Source: Krasilnikoviella flava (lineage in GTDB: Bacteria > Actinomycetota > Actinomycetes > Actinomycetales > Cellulomonadaceae). Taken from it: DNA of 64,000 nucleotides. Positions 45,918-54,287 of this stretch are shown here, piece after piece. Position numbers and translations under genes: made by a program. The first letter of the stretch is position 1. The number at the start of each line of letters is the position of its first letter. Below the pieces are notes generated by a model. The model did not search any database. It was not told the DNA's origin and saw only the letters and a list, made by a program, of their open reading frames with translations. The stretch covers positions 491,545 through 555,544 of the forward strand of contig NZ_FUZQ01000004.1 of the NCBI RefSeq assembly GCF_900167525.1. Reading direction: 5' to 3'.

Positions 45918-46541
45918 TCACTCCGGCCAGACGCCGTGCTTCTTCGACGACGGCTTGGGCAGGCGCGAGCGGCGGATCTGGAACGCGCGCATGACGGCGT
46001 ACATCATCGTGCCCCGGGGGACCTCGCCGAACTTGGCGAGCAGCCGCTTCTTGAGCCCGCGCCACAGCAGGAACGCGTCGGCGATGGTGATCAGCACGAC
46101 GGCGTACAGCAGCATCAGCACGAGCGCCGACATCGTCACGTTCTGCATGAAGATGAAGTTCAGGACGATGAACAGGAAGGCGACGGGCAGGAAGAACTCG
46201 CCGAGGTTCCAGCGCGCGTCGACGTAGTCACGCGCATAGCGCTTGAGTGGGCCCTTGTCGCGCGGCGGTAGGTGTCGCTCGTCGCCGGTCTGCATCGCCC
46301 GGTACTCGAGGTTGCGCTGCTCGCGCGACTTCTCCCGCGCCGCCTTCGTCGCCGCCTTGCGGTCGTTCGGCACCAGGGGGCGCTTGTTGGCGGCCTCGGC
46401 CACGCTGCGCTTGGGCGTGGGGCGTCCCTTGCCGGAGGGCGCGCCGGCCTTCTCGATCTCGGCGGCCGCGTCGACGGGGTCGGGAGCGTCGGTGGAGTCG
46501 GGGGACGACGGCGTCGCGTCGGGCTTGTTGCGGGAGAACAC
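45918..46541 (-). CDS. DUF3043 membrane protein
   Basis: A 207-residue protein with a long basic/acidic N-terminus (SGKGRPTPKRSVAEAA, LVPNDRKAATKAAR), then YVDARWNLGEFFLPVAFLFI and a second helix (LVLMLLYAVVLITIADAFLL), and a basic C-terminus. This is the DUF3043 architecture, restricted to actinobacteria, function unknown. GTG 46541 was chosen because TACGCT lies six bases away. It is divergent from the M20 dipeptidase, with only 39 bp between. Confidence 0.9.
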   Translation of the reverse strand: MFSRNKPDATPSSPDSTDAPDPVDAAAEIEKAGAPSGKGRPTPKRSVAEAANKRPLVPNDRKAATKAAREKSREQRNLEYRAMQTGDERHLPPRDKGPLKRYARDYVDARWNLGEFFLPVAFLFIVLNFIFMQNVTMSALVLMLLYAVVLITIADAFLLWRGLKKRLLAKFGEVPRGTMMYAVMRAFQIRRSRLPKPSSKKHGVWPE

Positions 46542-46547
46542 GCTCCC

Positions 46548-46553
46548 AGCGTA
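46548..46553 (-). promoter_or_regulatory. -10 box of leaderless DUF3043 promoter
   Basis: TACGCT, 6 bases before GTG 46541; back to back with the dipeptidase box at 46568. Confidence 0.5.
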
Positions 46554-46567
46554 GTCGAGCGCGCGGG

Positions 46568-46573
46568 TAGCGT
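46568..46573 (+). promoter_or_regulatory. -10 box of leaderless dipeptidase promoter
   Basis: TAGCGT, 7 bases before GTG 46581. Confidence 0.5.
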
Positions 46574-46580
46574 GAGCCGC

Positions 46581-48017
46581 GTGACCGACACCCGCAGCAC
46601 CGCCCCCGACGCCGTGCCCACCGACGGGCCGGCCGACGACGCCCCCGCCCTGCGCGCGCACGTCGAGCGGCAGTTCCCCGCCCTGCAGGACGACCTCGAG
46701 CGCCTCGTGCGCATCCCGAGCGTCTCCGCGGCGGCCTTCGACCAGGCTCACGTCGCCGCCAGCGCCGACGCCGTGGCGGCGCTGCTGCGCGACGCCGGCC
46801 TGCCCGACGTACGGATCCTGCGTTCCGACCGCCCCGACGGGTCGCCCGGCGCGCCCGCCGTCGTCGCGCGGCGGCCGGCGCCCGAGGGGGCGCCGACGGT
46901 GCTGCTCTACGCCCACCACGACGTCCAGCCGCCCGGTGATGCCGCCGCGTGGGCGACCGACCCGTTCGAGCCCGTCCAGGTGGGCGAGCGCCTCTACGGT
47001 CGAGGCGCCGCTGACGACAAGGCGGGGCTGGTCGCGCACCTCGGCGCGATGCGGGCCCTGTCCGCCCTGGCGGACGAGACGGGCGAGGCGCTACCAGTCG
47101 GGATCACGGTGTTCGTGGAGGGCGAGGAGGAGTCGGGGTCACCGAGCTTCCGCCAGTTCCTCGCGGACCACCGCGAGCTGCTCGCCGCCGACGTCATCGT
47201 CGTCGCCGACTCCACCAACTGGAAGGTGGGCGTGCCCGCCCTCACCACGTCGCTGCGCGGCCTGGTCGACGGCGTCGTCGAGGTCGAGGTGCTGGGCCAC
47301 GCGGTGCACTCCGGCATGTTCGGCGGCCCGGTGCTGGACGCGAACACGCTGCTCGCGCGGCTGATCGCGACGCTGCACGACGACGCCGGCAACGTCGCGG
47401 TGGCCGGCCTGCTGAGCGCCCCGGAACCGGAGGTCGACTACGAGGAGGCCGCGTTCCGCGCCGACTCCTCCGTGCTCGACGGCGCGGAGCTGGCGGGCGA
47501 GGGCACGATCGCCGGGCGGTTGTGGACCAAGCCGGCGCTGTCCGTCATCGGCATCGACGCGACGAGCGTCGCGCACGCCTCCAACACGATCGCGCCCCGC
47601 GCGGCAGCGAAGCTGTCGCTGCGCATCCCGCCGGGTCAGGAGCCGCAGGCGGCGGAGGACGCGCTGCGGACCCACCTCGAGGCGCACGCGCCGCTCGGTG
47701 CGCGCGTCACGTGGCGCGCCGGCGAGCAGGGGCGGGCGTTCCAGGCCGCGGACGACTCCGCGGCGATGCGCGCCGCGCGCTCGGCGTTCGCCGCGGCCTG
47801 GGGCACGGACCCGGTGGACATCGGCGTCGGCGGGTCCATCCCGTTCATCGCCGACCTGCTCGAGTTCTTCCCCGGCGCCGCCGTGCTCGTCACCGGCGTC
47901 GAGGACCCCGACTCGCGCGCGCACGGCGCCGACGAGTCCGTGCATCTTGGCGAGCTGCGGAAGGTCGTGCTGGCCGAGGCGCTCCTGCTGCGCGCCGTCG
48001 CCCGGGCCGGGGCCTGA
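46581..48017 (+). CDS. M20-family dipeptidase
   Basis: A 478-residue di-zinc peptidase of the M20 group (carnosinase/CPG2-like). Metal sites: VLLYAHHDVQPPG, LYGRGAADDKAG and the catalytic Glu pair in FVEGEEESGSPS; a later His lies in LGHAVHSGMFGG. GGSIPFI and AHGADESVHLGEL complete the family set. It cleaves dipeptides or N-acyl amino acids in the cytoplasm. GTG 46581 is supported by the TAGCGT box; GTG 46572 is the alternative. The VOC gene follows by 10 bp. Confidence 0.94.
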   Translation: MTDTRSTAPDAVPTDGPADDAPALRAHVERQFPALQDDLERLVRIPSVSAAAFDQAHVAASADAVAALLRDAGLPDVRILRSDRPDGSPGAPAVVARRPAPEGAPTVLLYAHHDVQPPGDAAAWATDPFEPVQVGERLYGRGAADDKAGLVAHLGAMRALSALADETGEALPVGITVFVEGEEESGSPSFRQFLADHRELLAADVIVVADSTNWKVGVPALTTSLRGLVDGVVEVEVLGHAVHSGMFGGPVLDANTLLARLIATLHDDAGNVAVAGLLSAPEPEVDYEEAAFRADSSVLDGAELAGEGTIAGRLWTKPALSVIGIDATSVAHASNTIAPRAAAKLSLRIPPGQEPQAAEDALRTHLEAHAPLGARVTWRAGEQGRAFQAADDSAAMRAARSAFAAAWGTDPVDIGVGGSIPFIADLLEFFPGAAVLVTGVEDPDSRAHGADESVHLGELRKVVLAEALLLRAVARAGA

Positions 48018-48027
48018 GGCCCTGGCG

Positions 48028-48822
48028 ATGACCGACGACTCCTTCGCCGCCGTCGCCGCGCGGGCGAGCATGGTGCCCCTGCTCCCGTGCAGTGGCGACG
48101 AGGCCGATCTCGACGCCCTGGTCGCGTTCTGGTCGGCGCTCGGTCTGGAGGTCACCTACCGGCAGCGCCGCCCCAACCCGTTCGTGGCGTTCGGGCGCGG
48201 CGGCATCCAGCTGCAGTACTACGGGATGCCGGGCTGGGACCCGGAGCAGAGCCACTCGACGTGCCTGCTCGCCGTCCCCGACACCGAGCCGGTCCACGAG
48301 GCGTTCGCGACCGGGCTGCGGGCTCTCCACGGGCGCCTGCCGGTGGCGGGGGCACCGCGGATCACGCGGCCGAGGCGCCGAGCGAACAACGCGGGGCTCA
48401 GCGGGTTCAGCCTGGTGGACCCCGCGGGCAACTGGGTGCGGGTCACCCGGGCGCCGGACGCCCCGGTCGTGGCCGGGGAGGGCGGCACGACGTCGTGGGC
48501 CTCCGCCGGCGGCGGCGCGCTCGCGCGCGCCCTGGAGAACGCCGTCGTCCTCGCCGACTCGCACGGCGACGTCGCGCAGGCCCGCAAGGTGCTGGGCGGT
48601 GCGGTGCGCCGCGCGCGGGCCGCGGACGGGGACCCGACGCCGGCCGAGCTCGCGCCCGCGCTCGCCTACCTGGTGGAGCTGGCAGTGCGCGCGGGGGAGG
48701 CGGGATCGGCGCGCCAGGTGCTGACCGAGTTGGAGTCGCTCGCCGCCGCCAACGGTGCGAACGACGACGTCCGGTCGGCGACGGACGAGGCGCGCACCCT
48801 CCTGGAGGACACCGCCGACTGA
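48028..48822 (+). CDS. VOC-fold (glyoxalase/bleomycin resistance-like) protein
   Basis: A 264-residue protein. The first 135 residues form a VOC module (VAFWSALGLEVTYRQRRPNP, GIQLQYYGMPGWDPEQ, LSGFSLVDPAGNWVRVTR) like glyoxalase/bleomycin-resistance proteins. The last 125 residues are helical and alanine-rich (ARALENAVVLADSHGDVAQA), like TPR-type repeats, which is less common. Follows the dipeptidase by 10 bp; function unknown. Confidence 0.85.
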   Translation: MTDDSFAAVAARASMVPLLPCSGDEADLDALVAFWSALGLEVTYRQRRPNPFVAFGRGGIQLQYYGMPGWDPEQSHSTCLLAVPDTEPVHEAFATGLRALHGRLPVAGAPRITRPRRRANNAGLSGFSLVDPAGNWVRVTRAPDAPVVAGEGGTTSWASAGGGALARALENAVVLADSHGDVAQARKVLGGAVRRARAADGDPTPAELAPALAYLVELAVRAGEAGSARQVLTELESLAAANGANDDVRSATDEARTLLEDTAD

Positions 48823-48858
48823 CCCGCGGGCCCTCGCAGCGCCCGGGTCCCCGAGCGC

Positions 48859-49188
48859 TCAGGCCGCCCCTGCCGCGGCGCGCAGGGCGTCGAGCGCGGC
48901 AGGGACGTCGCCGACCCGGCTCTCGCGGAGCACGGCCTCGAGCCGCCCGGCCGCGTCGGAGAGGCCCACCTCCCCGAACGTCGCGGCCGAGCCCGACATG
49001 GTGTGGCACAGGCGGACGGCCTCCTCGCGCGCCGCGGGGTCGCGCGCGCCCGCGGGCGCCGCCAGGAGCTCCTCGACCCGCCGGGCCCGGACCTGGTTCC
49101 GCTCGTGCGCCCGCCGGGCGAGCGCGGCGATCACGTCGTCCAGGTCGTCGTCCGGCCGTTCCTGCGGGGCGTCCTGCGCTCCTGTCAC
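48859..49188 (-). CDS. Histidine phosphotransfer (Hpt) domain protein
   Basis: A 109-residue free Hpt domain. LCHTMSGSAATFG carries the phospho-accepting His at residue 62 in the HxxxGSA pattern, within a four-helix bundle. It passes phosphate between receiver domains. The GTG overlaps the stop of the receiver gene (GTGA). A free Hpt next to a hybrid kinase with two receivers suggests one phosphorelay. Confidence 0.88.
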   Translation of the reverse strand: MTGAQDAPQERPDDDLDDVIAALARRAHERNQVRARRVEELLAAPAGARDPAAREEAVRLCHTMSGSAATFGEVGLSDAAGRLEAVLRESRVGDVPAALDALRAAAGAA

Positions 49189-49571
49189 GCGTCCCACCCG
49201 AGCGCGGCGGCGAGCTCCGTCGACAGGCTCAGCGGGTCGAAGGGCTTGGTGAGCACGGCGACCGCGCCGAGGTCGTCGAGCCGGGAGATGTCCTGCGAGC
49301 CGACCTTCGCGGTGAGGAACACGACCGGGACCTCGCGCAGCTCCGGCACGGAGCGCAGCCGTCCGAGCACGCTCGGCCCGTCGTGCACCGGCATCATGAC
49401 GTCCAGGAGGATCGCGTCCGGCCGCACGCGCCGCGCGACCTCCAGGCCCTCGACGCCGTCGCCCGCCGTGTGGACCTCGTGCCCCCCGACGGCGCTCAGC
49501 GCGACGGCCGCCACCTCGCGGATCGACGGATCGTCGTCGATCACCACCACGCGTCGGCCCCCCGTCGCCAC
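49185..49571 (-). CDS. Single-domain response regulator
   Basis: A 128-residue CheY-like receiver: VVVIDDDPSIREV holds the acidic pocket, LLDVMMPVHDG the phospho-accepting Asp 57, FLTAKV the Thr position and LTKPFDPLSL the conserved Lys. No output domain. Transcribed away from the hybrid kinase and coupled to the Hpt gene, so it is probably a shuttle or terminal receiver of that relay. Confidence 0.92.
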   Translation of the reverse strand: MATGGRRVVVIDDDPSIREVAAVALSAVGGHEVHTAGDGVEGLEVARRVRPDAILLDVMMPVHDGPSVLGRLRSVPELREVPVVFLTAKVGSQDISRLDDLGAVAVLTKPFDPLSLSTELAAALGWDA

Positions 49572-49686
49572 GTGTCGCGCCTCCCGTCACCCGTCCTGCG
49601 TCCGCTCGACGCTACCCCTGGACGGCCGAGGTCGCCCTTCGTCGCCCCGGGTGGCGGCATGGAGGGCGAAGGTCACGAACCTCTCC

Positions 49687-49692
49687 TACCCT
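49687..49692 (+). promoter_or_regulatory. -10 box of leaderless hybrid-kinase promoter
   Basis: TACCCT, 7 bases before ATG 49700; identical to the RDD promoter box. Confidence 0.55.
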
Positions 49693-49699
49693 CGGGCCC

Positions 49700-52618
49700 A
49701 TGGGGGACGGAAGGCAGGCGACGGCGCGGGCGTACTCCGCGTTCGTGCGCTGGTGCTGGGCGGCGGCCGTCGCGGTGCTGGTGCTGGCGGTCCTGCTCGC
49801 GGGCCCCATGGAGGAGTCCACGCGGGCCGAGCTCTCCCGGGCGGCGATCGCGGCCGCGGGCGTCGCCGCGGCAGCGAGCTGCGGCTGGCGGGCGGTGCGG
49901 TCGGTGGGGCGCCGGCGGCGCGCCTGGGGCCTGCTGTCCCTGGGCGGTGTGGTCGGGCTCCTCGGCAACGTGTACGCGGGCCTGGTCGGCGACCCGGAGA
50001 CGGGCGACACGGCCTACATCGCCGCGCTGCTGCTCGGGGTGATCGGCCTGGCCCTCTTCCCGACGGTGCGCCCGCGCGGCCACGAGCTCGTGCGGATGCT
50101 GCTCGACAGCGTCGTGGTCGGCGGGTCGATCCTGTACATCGCGGTCTTCAGCGTCGCGCTCCAGGGCCAGAGGTTCGCGGCCGAACCGTCGCTCACCGCG
50201 TACGCCCTGCCGGTCGTCGACGCGCTGCTCGCGACGCTCGCGGTCCTCGTCCTGACCCGGTCCCCGGCCGCCGAGCGGGTGCCCCTCGGGCTCGTCGGCA
50301 TCGGTTTCGTCCTGTACGCCGTGGCCGACGTCGCGTTCGCGCTCCTCACCGCCGGGGGCGGGTTCAGCTTCGGCAGCCCGGTGGACGTCGGGTGGGTGGG
50401 CGGCTACCTCGCCATCGCGGTCGCGGCGCGGCACCCGGCCGCCTCCGGCAGCCCGGTGACCGGCCAGCGCACCGACGGGTCGCCCGTGCTCGGCACCGTG
50501 ATCACGTTCGGCATCTTCCTCGCGGCGGCGCTCGTGCGGGTGGGGCAGGCGAACGTCGTGTTCCCCTGGACGGCGAACGTGCTGTGGGCCACCGTCCTCG
50601 TCGCGGTCGCGGTCCGCCAGATCCTCGTCGTGGTCGACAACGAGTCGCTGCGCCACGGTCTCGAGCGCCGCGTGGAGGAGCGCACCGCGCAGCTGCGGGC
50701 GCTGGCGAGCGAGCGCGAGCGCACGCTCGAGTCGGTCGCCGACGGCATCTACGGCGTCGACGCCGCCGGGCGCGTCACCTTCATCAATGACGCCGGGGCG
50801 CGGACGCTGGGCGTGGCGGCGGCGGACCTCGTGGGAAGCGACGCGCACGCGACCTTCCACGCGCCGGGCGAGGACGGCTCCCCGTTCCCTGCCGACGGCT
50901 GCTATATCACCGAGGCCGTGCGCGACGGCCTCACGGCGACGGCCGAGCAGGACGTCTACCGGCGGCCGGACGGCAAGGACGTCCCGGTCGAGGTCGCGGC
51001 GAGCCCTCTGCGCGCCGACGGCGTGGTGCGCGGCGCCGTGGTCGTGTTCCGCGACATCTCCGAGCGGCGCGAGGTGGAGCGCATCAAGGACGAGTTCGTG
51101 TCCGTCGTGAGCCACGAGCTGCGCACCCCGCTCACCTCGATCCGCGGCGCGCTGGGCCTGCTCGACAGCGGCGTGCTCGACCGGTCCTCCGACCAGGCCG
51201 CGCGCATGGTGCACATCGCACTCACGAGCAGCGAGCGGCTGGGTCGGCTGGTGGACGACATCCTCGACGTCGAGCGCATGGACGCGGGGACCACGCAGCT
51301 CGAGCTCGCCGACCACCGGGTCGACGGCCTCGTCGCAGCCGCGGTGGAGCAGGTGTCGATCCTGGCCGACGACGCCGGCGTGGTGCTGTCGTCGGACGGC
51401 TGCCCGGAGATGGTGCGGGTCGACGACGAGCGCATCGTGCAGACCCTGACCAACCTGCTCAGCAACGCCGTGAAGTTCTCCCCGCGCGGCAGCACCGTGC
51501 TGGTGTCCGCCGCGCCGGTGGGGGACCTGGTCGAGGTGCGCGTCGACGACCAGGGGCGGGGGATCCCGCCCGACAAGCTCGAGGCGGTGTTCCGCCGCTT
51601 CGAGCAGGTGGACGCCTCGGACGCGCGTGAGCGCGGGGGCACGGGCCTGGGACTCGCCATCGCCCGCAGCATCGTCGAGCGGCACGGTGGACGGATGTGG
51701 GCCGCCAGCGACGGGGAGGGGCACGGCTCCAGCTTCCGGCTCACGCTGCCCCGTGCGCTCGTCCCCGTCCTGCCCCGGCGGGACGACGCGCTCGGCGCGC
51801 CGTCCGACGAGCGGGGCGCCGCGGCGGCCACGCGGGTGGTGGTCGTCGACGATGACCCGTACGTGGTCGACGTGCTGCGCACGGTGCTGGAGGCGAGGGG
51901 GTACGACGTCGTGGGCGTGACCGACGGCCGCGAGGCGCTCGAGGTCGTCGAGCAGGAGCACCCAGCGGCCATCCTGCTGGATCTGGCGATGCCGGGGACG
52001 AACGGCGCGGAGGTGCTCCGACAGCTGCGGCGCTCGGCCGCGACCGCCGGCCTGCCGGTCGTCGTCGTGTCGGGGACCTCCCCGTCGGACGCGCGCGAGA
52101 CCGCGGCGCTCGCGGACGGCTGGCTCGTCAAGCCCGTCGACCCCGAGGGGCTCGCGGCGACCGTCCGGGACGTGGTGCGCCTGCGCCCCCACCACGAGCA
52201 CGTCCTGGTCGTCGAGGACGACGACGACCTCCGGGCCGTCCTGACGACGGTCCTGGAGAGCGCGGGGCTGATCGTGACGTCGGCCCGGGGTCTCTCCGAG
52301 GCGCGCGACGCCCTCGCGAACGGCGCGGAGCCCCACCTGGTGCTGCTCGACCTGCGCCTGCCCGACGGGACCGGGTACGACCTCGTGGCCGACCTGCGGC
52401 GCAGCGGCCGCCTGCGCGGGACGCCGCTCGTGGTCTACACCGGGGCGGAGGTCGGGCCCGGCGAACGGGCGGATCTCCGCCTGGGCAGTACCGTCTTTCT
52501 CACCAAGGGACGGGAGGCGCCGGACGCCGTCCTCCGCCCTGTCCTGGACCTCCTGGACGCCGCCGCCGGCCGTGCCGTCGACGGTCTCGCCGACCCGACC
52601 ATCCCGAGGACGCCATGA
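49700..52618 (+). CDS. Membrane hybrid histidine kinase with two receivers
   Basis: A 972-residue sensor. About eight membrane helices fill residues 17-315, followed by a PAS domain (SVADGIYGVDAAGRVTFIND, near 345-455), a HisKA domain with phospho-His 472 in SHELRTPLTSIRG, an HATPase domain (NLLSNAVKFSP, GTGLGLAIARSIV), and two receivers with Asp 761 (LLDLAMPG) and Asp 884 (LLDLRLPDG). It begins a three-gene unit with a pyruvoyl arginine decarboxylase and an acetyltransferase-like gene, the stop overlapping the next ATG. The signal sensed is unknown. Confidence 0.93.
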   Translation: MGDGRQATARAYSAFVRWCWAAAVAVLVLAVLLAGPMEESTRAELSRAAIAAAGVAAAASCGWRAVRSVGRRRRAWGLLSLGGVVGLLGNVYAGLVGDPETGDTAYIAALLLGVIGLALFPTVRPRGHELVRMLLDSVVVGGSILYIAVFSVALQGQRFAAEPSLTAYALPVVDALLATLAVLVLTRSPAAERVPLGLVGIGFVLYAVADVAFALLTAGGGFSFGSPVDVGWVGGYLAIAVAARHPAASGSPVTGQRTDGSPVLGTVITFGIFLAAALVRVGQANVVFPWTANVLWATVLVAVAVRQILVVVDNESLRHGLERRVEERTAQLRALASERERTLESVADGIYGVDAAGRVTFINDAGARTLGVAAADLVGSDAHATFHAPGEDGSPFPADGCYITEAVRDGLTATAEQDVYRRPDGKDVPVEVAASPLRADGVVRGAVVVFRDISERREVERIKDEFVSVVSHELRTPLTSIRGALGLLDSGVLDRSSDQAARMVHIALTSSERLGRLVDDILDVERMDAGTTQLELADHRVDGLVAAAVEQVSILADDAGVVLSSDGCPEMVRVDDERIVQTLTNLLSNAVKFSPRGSTVLVSAAPVGDLVEVRVDDQGRGIPPDKLEAVFRRFEQVDASDARERGGTGLGLAIARSIVERHGGRMWAASDGEGHGSSFRLTLPRALVPVLPRRDDALGAPSDERGAAAATRVVVVDDDPYVVDVLRTVLEARGYDVVGVTDGREALEVVEQEHPAAILLDLAMPGTNGAEVLRQLRRSAATAGLPVVVVSGTSPSDARETAALADGWLVKPVDPEGLAATVRDVVRLRPHHEHVLVVEDDDDLRAVLTTVLESAGLIVTSARGLSEARDALANGAEPHLVLLDLRLPDGTGYDLVADLRRSGRLRGTPLVVYTGAEVGPGERADLRLGSTVFLTKGREAPDAVLRPVLDLLDAAAGRAVDGLADPTIPRTP

Positions 52619-53121
52619 CCGAGTCGTTGACCATCCGTGTGAGCACCGGGACCGGGACGGGCCGCACGACCCTCGCCGCCTTCGACGCGGCGCTCGTGGC
52701 CGCCGGCGTGGGCGACTTCAACCTCGTCCGACTGAGCTCCGTCGTCCCGCCGGGCAGCACCGTCCTCGAGGTGGACGGACGCGACCAGCTGCCGGGGGAG
52801 CACGGCGACGCGCTCTACTGCGTGTACGCGGCGGGGCACGCGTCGCTGCCGGGGCACGAGGCGTGGGCCGGCGTGGCGTGGTCCCGGCGCGACGACGGCA
52901 GCGGTGCGGGGCTCTTCGTCGAGCACGACGGCCCGTCGCACGAGCAGGTGGCGACGGATCTCGTGCACAGCCTCGAGGACCTGTCCGCGACCCGTGGGGG
53001 CGCGTACCACCCGGAGGGGCGTCGGCTCGTCGGCCTGGCCTGCGAGTCGCTCCCGGTCTGCGCCGTCGTCGTGGCGACCTTCAGCCGGGCCGCCTGGGAG
53101 GAGCTGGGCCGTGCGCGCTGA
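52615..53121 (+). CDS. Pyruvoyl-dependent arginine decarboxylase
   Basis: A 168-residue proenzyme like PvlArgDC of methanogens. LVRLSSVVPPGS holds the self-cleavage site between Ser 41 and Ser 42, creating a pyruvoyl group on the larger chain; the following GLFVEHDGP is where the catalytic Glu lies in the family. The product would be agmatine, a route to polyamines or acid resistance. ATG 52615 overlaps the kinase stop (ATGA). Its coupling to a sensor kinase is unusual. Confidence 0.88.
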   Translation: MTESLTIRVSTGTGTGRTTLAAFDAALVAAGVGDFNLVRLSSVVPPGSTVLEVDGRDQLPGEHGDALYCVYAAGHASLPGHEAWAGVAWSRRDDGSGAGLFVEHDGPSHEQVATDLVHSLEDLSATRGGAYHPEGRRLVGLACESLPVCAVVVATFSRAAWEELGRAR

Positions 53122-53653
53122 CGTGACGTTCGAGCCGACCGTGGAGGGCGAGGTCGCCGAGAGGTTCTGGGCGCTCTACCTCGAGGCGTTCGAGCCGCTG
53201 CGCACCCGCGCCGCCGCCCGTCACGTGCTGCACCGCGAGGAGTTCGACGAGGAGATGGCCGACCCCCGCATCCTCAAGCTCCTCGCCCACGACTCCCCGG
53301 GGGACGCGGTCGGCCTCACGACGCTCGCGACGGATCTCGCCGCCGTGCCCTGGGTGAGCCCCGAGTTCTTCGCCGAGCGCTACCCGGACCACGCCGCACG
53401 CGGCGCGGTCTGGTACATCGGGTTCACCCTCGCCCACCCCGGCCGGCGGGCCACCCGCACCTTCATGGACATGATCGACGCCCTCGTCGCCCACCTCGCC
53501 GAGCACCGGGTGGTGTGCGCCTACGACGTCTCCCGGTTCAACGACGACTCGCTGCGGTTCGCCGACAACCTGCGCCGCCGCCTCGAGCGCACGCAGGACG
53601 TCACCGTCGAGACGGTGGACCGGCAGACGTACTACGCGACCACGTTCCACTGA
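53111..53653 (+). CDS. Acetyltransferase-like (GNAT-related) protein
   Basis: A 180-residue protein overlapping the decarboxylase by 11 bases. The pattern of strands and the central GAVWYIGFTLAHPGRRATRT followed by a long helix (FMDMIDALVAHLAEH) looks like the GNAT core where acetyl-CoA binds, and VCAYDVSRFNDDSLRFADNL like its closing helix. I recognise no closer family. In this setting it may modify agmatine or another polyamine, but that is a guess. GTG 53111 or 53123 could be the start. Confidence 0.7.
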   Translation: MRADVTFEPTVEGEVAERFWALYLEAFEPLRTRAAARHVLHREEFDEEMADPRILKLLAHDSPGDAVGLTTLATDLAAVPWVSPEFFAERYPDHAARGAVWYIGFTLAHPGRRATRTFMDMIDALVAHLAEHRVVCAYDVSRFNDDSLRFADNLRRRLERTQDVTVETVDRQTYYATTFH

Positions 53654-53692
53654 CGACGACGGCGGCCCGCCGGCCGCCGGTGCGGCACGCCG

Positions 53693-54238
53693 TCAGACCA
53701 GGCCGGGGTCGCGGTGCGCGACGTCCAGCGCCCGCGCCCAGGCGGCGACGTCGTCGGGAAGCTCGGGGGCACGGGCAGGCGCGTCGGGGCCCATGAGCGC
53801 CACGACGTCCGGGGCGGGGATGCGGGCGTTCCCCGGGCCGAGGAAGCGCCCCGCCACGTAGCCGCGGCCGTAGAGCTGTCCGCGGCACGTGAAGACCTGC
53901 TCGATGTAGATCACCCGCTGGTCCCAACCGAGGATGCGGGTCGTGACCTCGAACCGGTCGCCGAGCTTGAGCGAGCGCTTGTACGTCATCGTCGACGCGG
54001 CGACGACGGGGTACCACTTGCGGTCGCCGATCTTGGCGAAGCCGTCGAGGTCGGCGATGAAGTTGGACCGTGCCACGTCCATCATCTGCAGGTACGCGCC
54101 GTTGTTGACGTGCAGGTACATGTCGAGGTCGCCGGGGTGCACGCGCATCCGCGTCACGGACGGGTCGAGGAGACCCTGGCCGGGGACGGGCTTGCGGGGT
54201 CGCAGCGAGGCCCAGGTGAGCTGGATCATTCGAGTCAC
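53693..54238 (-). CDS. Acyl-CoA thioesterase (hot-dog fold)
   Basis: A 181-residue hot-dog-fold protein: RMRVHPGDLDMYLHVNNGAY is the 4-hydroxybenzoyl-CoA thioesterase-like active-site segment with its Asp and Asn, followed by the long strand YKRSLKLGDRFEVTTRILGW. It probably cleaves acyl-CoA or acyl-ACP esters. GTG 54238 has TAGCCT six bases away. Substrate unknown. Confidence 0.88.
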   Translation of the reverse strand: MTRMIQLTWASLRPRKPVPGQGLLDPSVTRMRVHPGDLDMYLHVNNGAYLQMMDVARSNFIADLDGFAKIGDRKWYPVVAASTMTYKRSLKLGDRFEVTTRILGWDQRVIYIEQVFTCRGQLYGRGYVAGRFLGPGNARIPAPDVVALMGPDAPARAPELPDDVAAWARALDVAHRDPGLV

Positions 54239-54244
54239 CCGCGC

Positions 54245-54250
54245 AGGCTA
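54245..54250 (-). promoter_or_regulatory. -10 box of leaderless thioesterase promoter
   Basis: TAGCCT, 6 bases before GTG 54238. Confidence 0.5.
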
Positions 54251-54287
54251 TATCGGCGACCGCCGGTATCAGGTACCCGGGTGGCCG

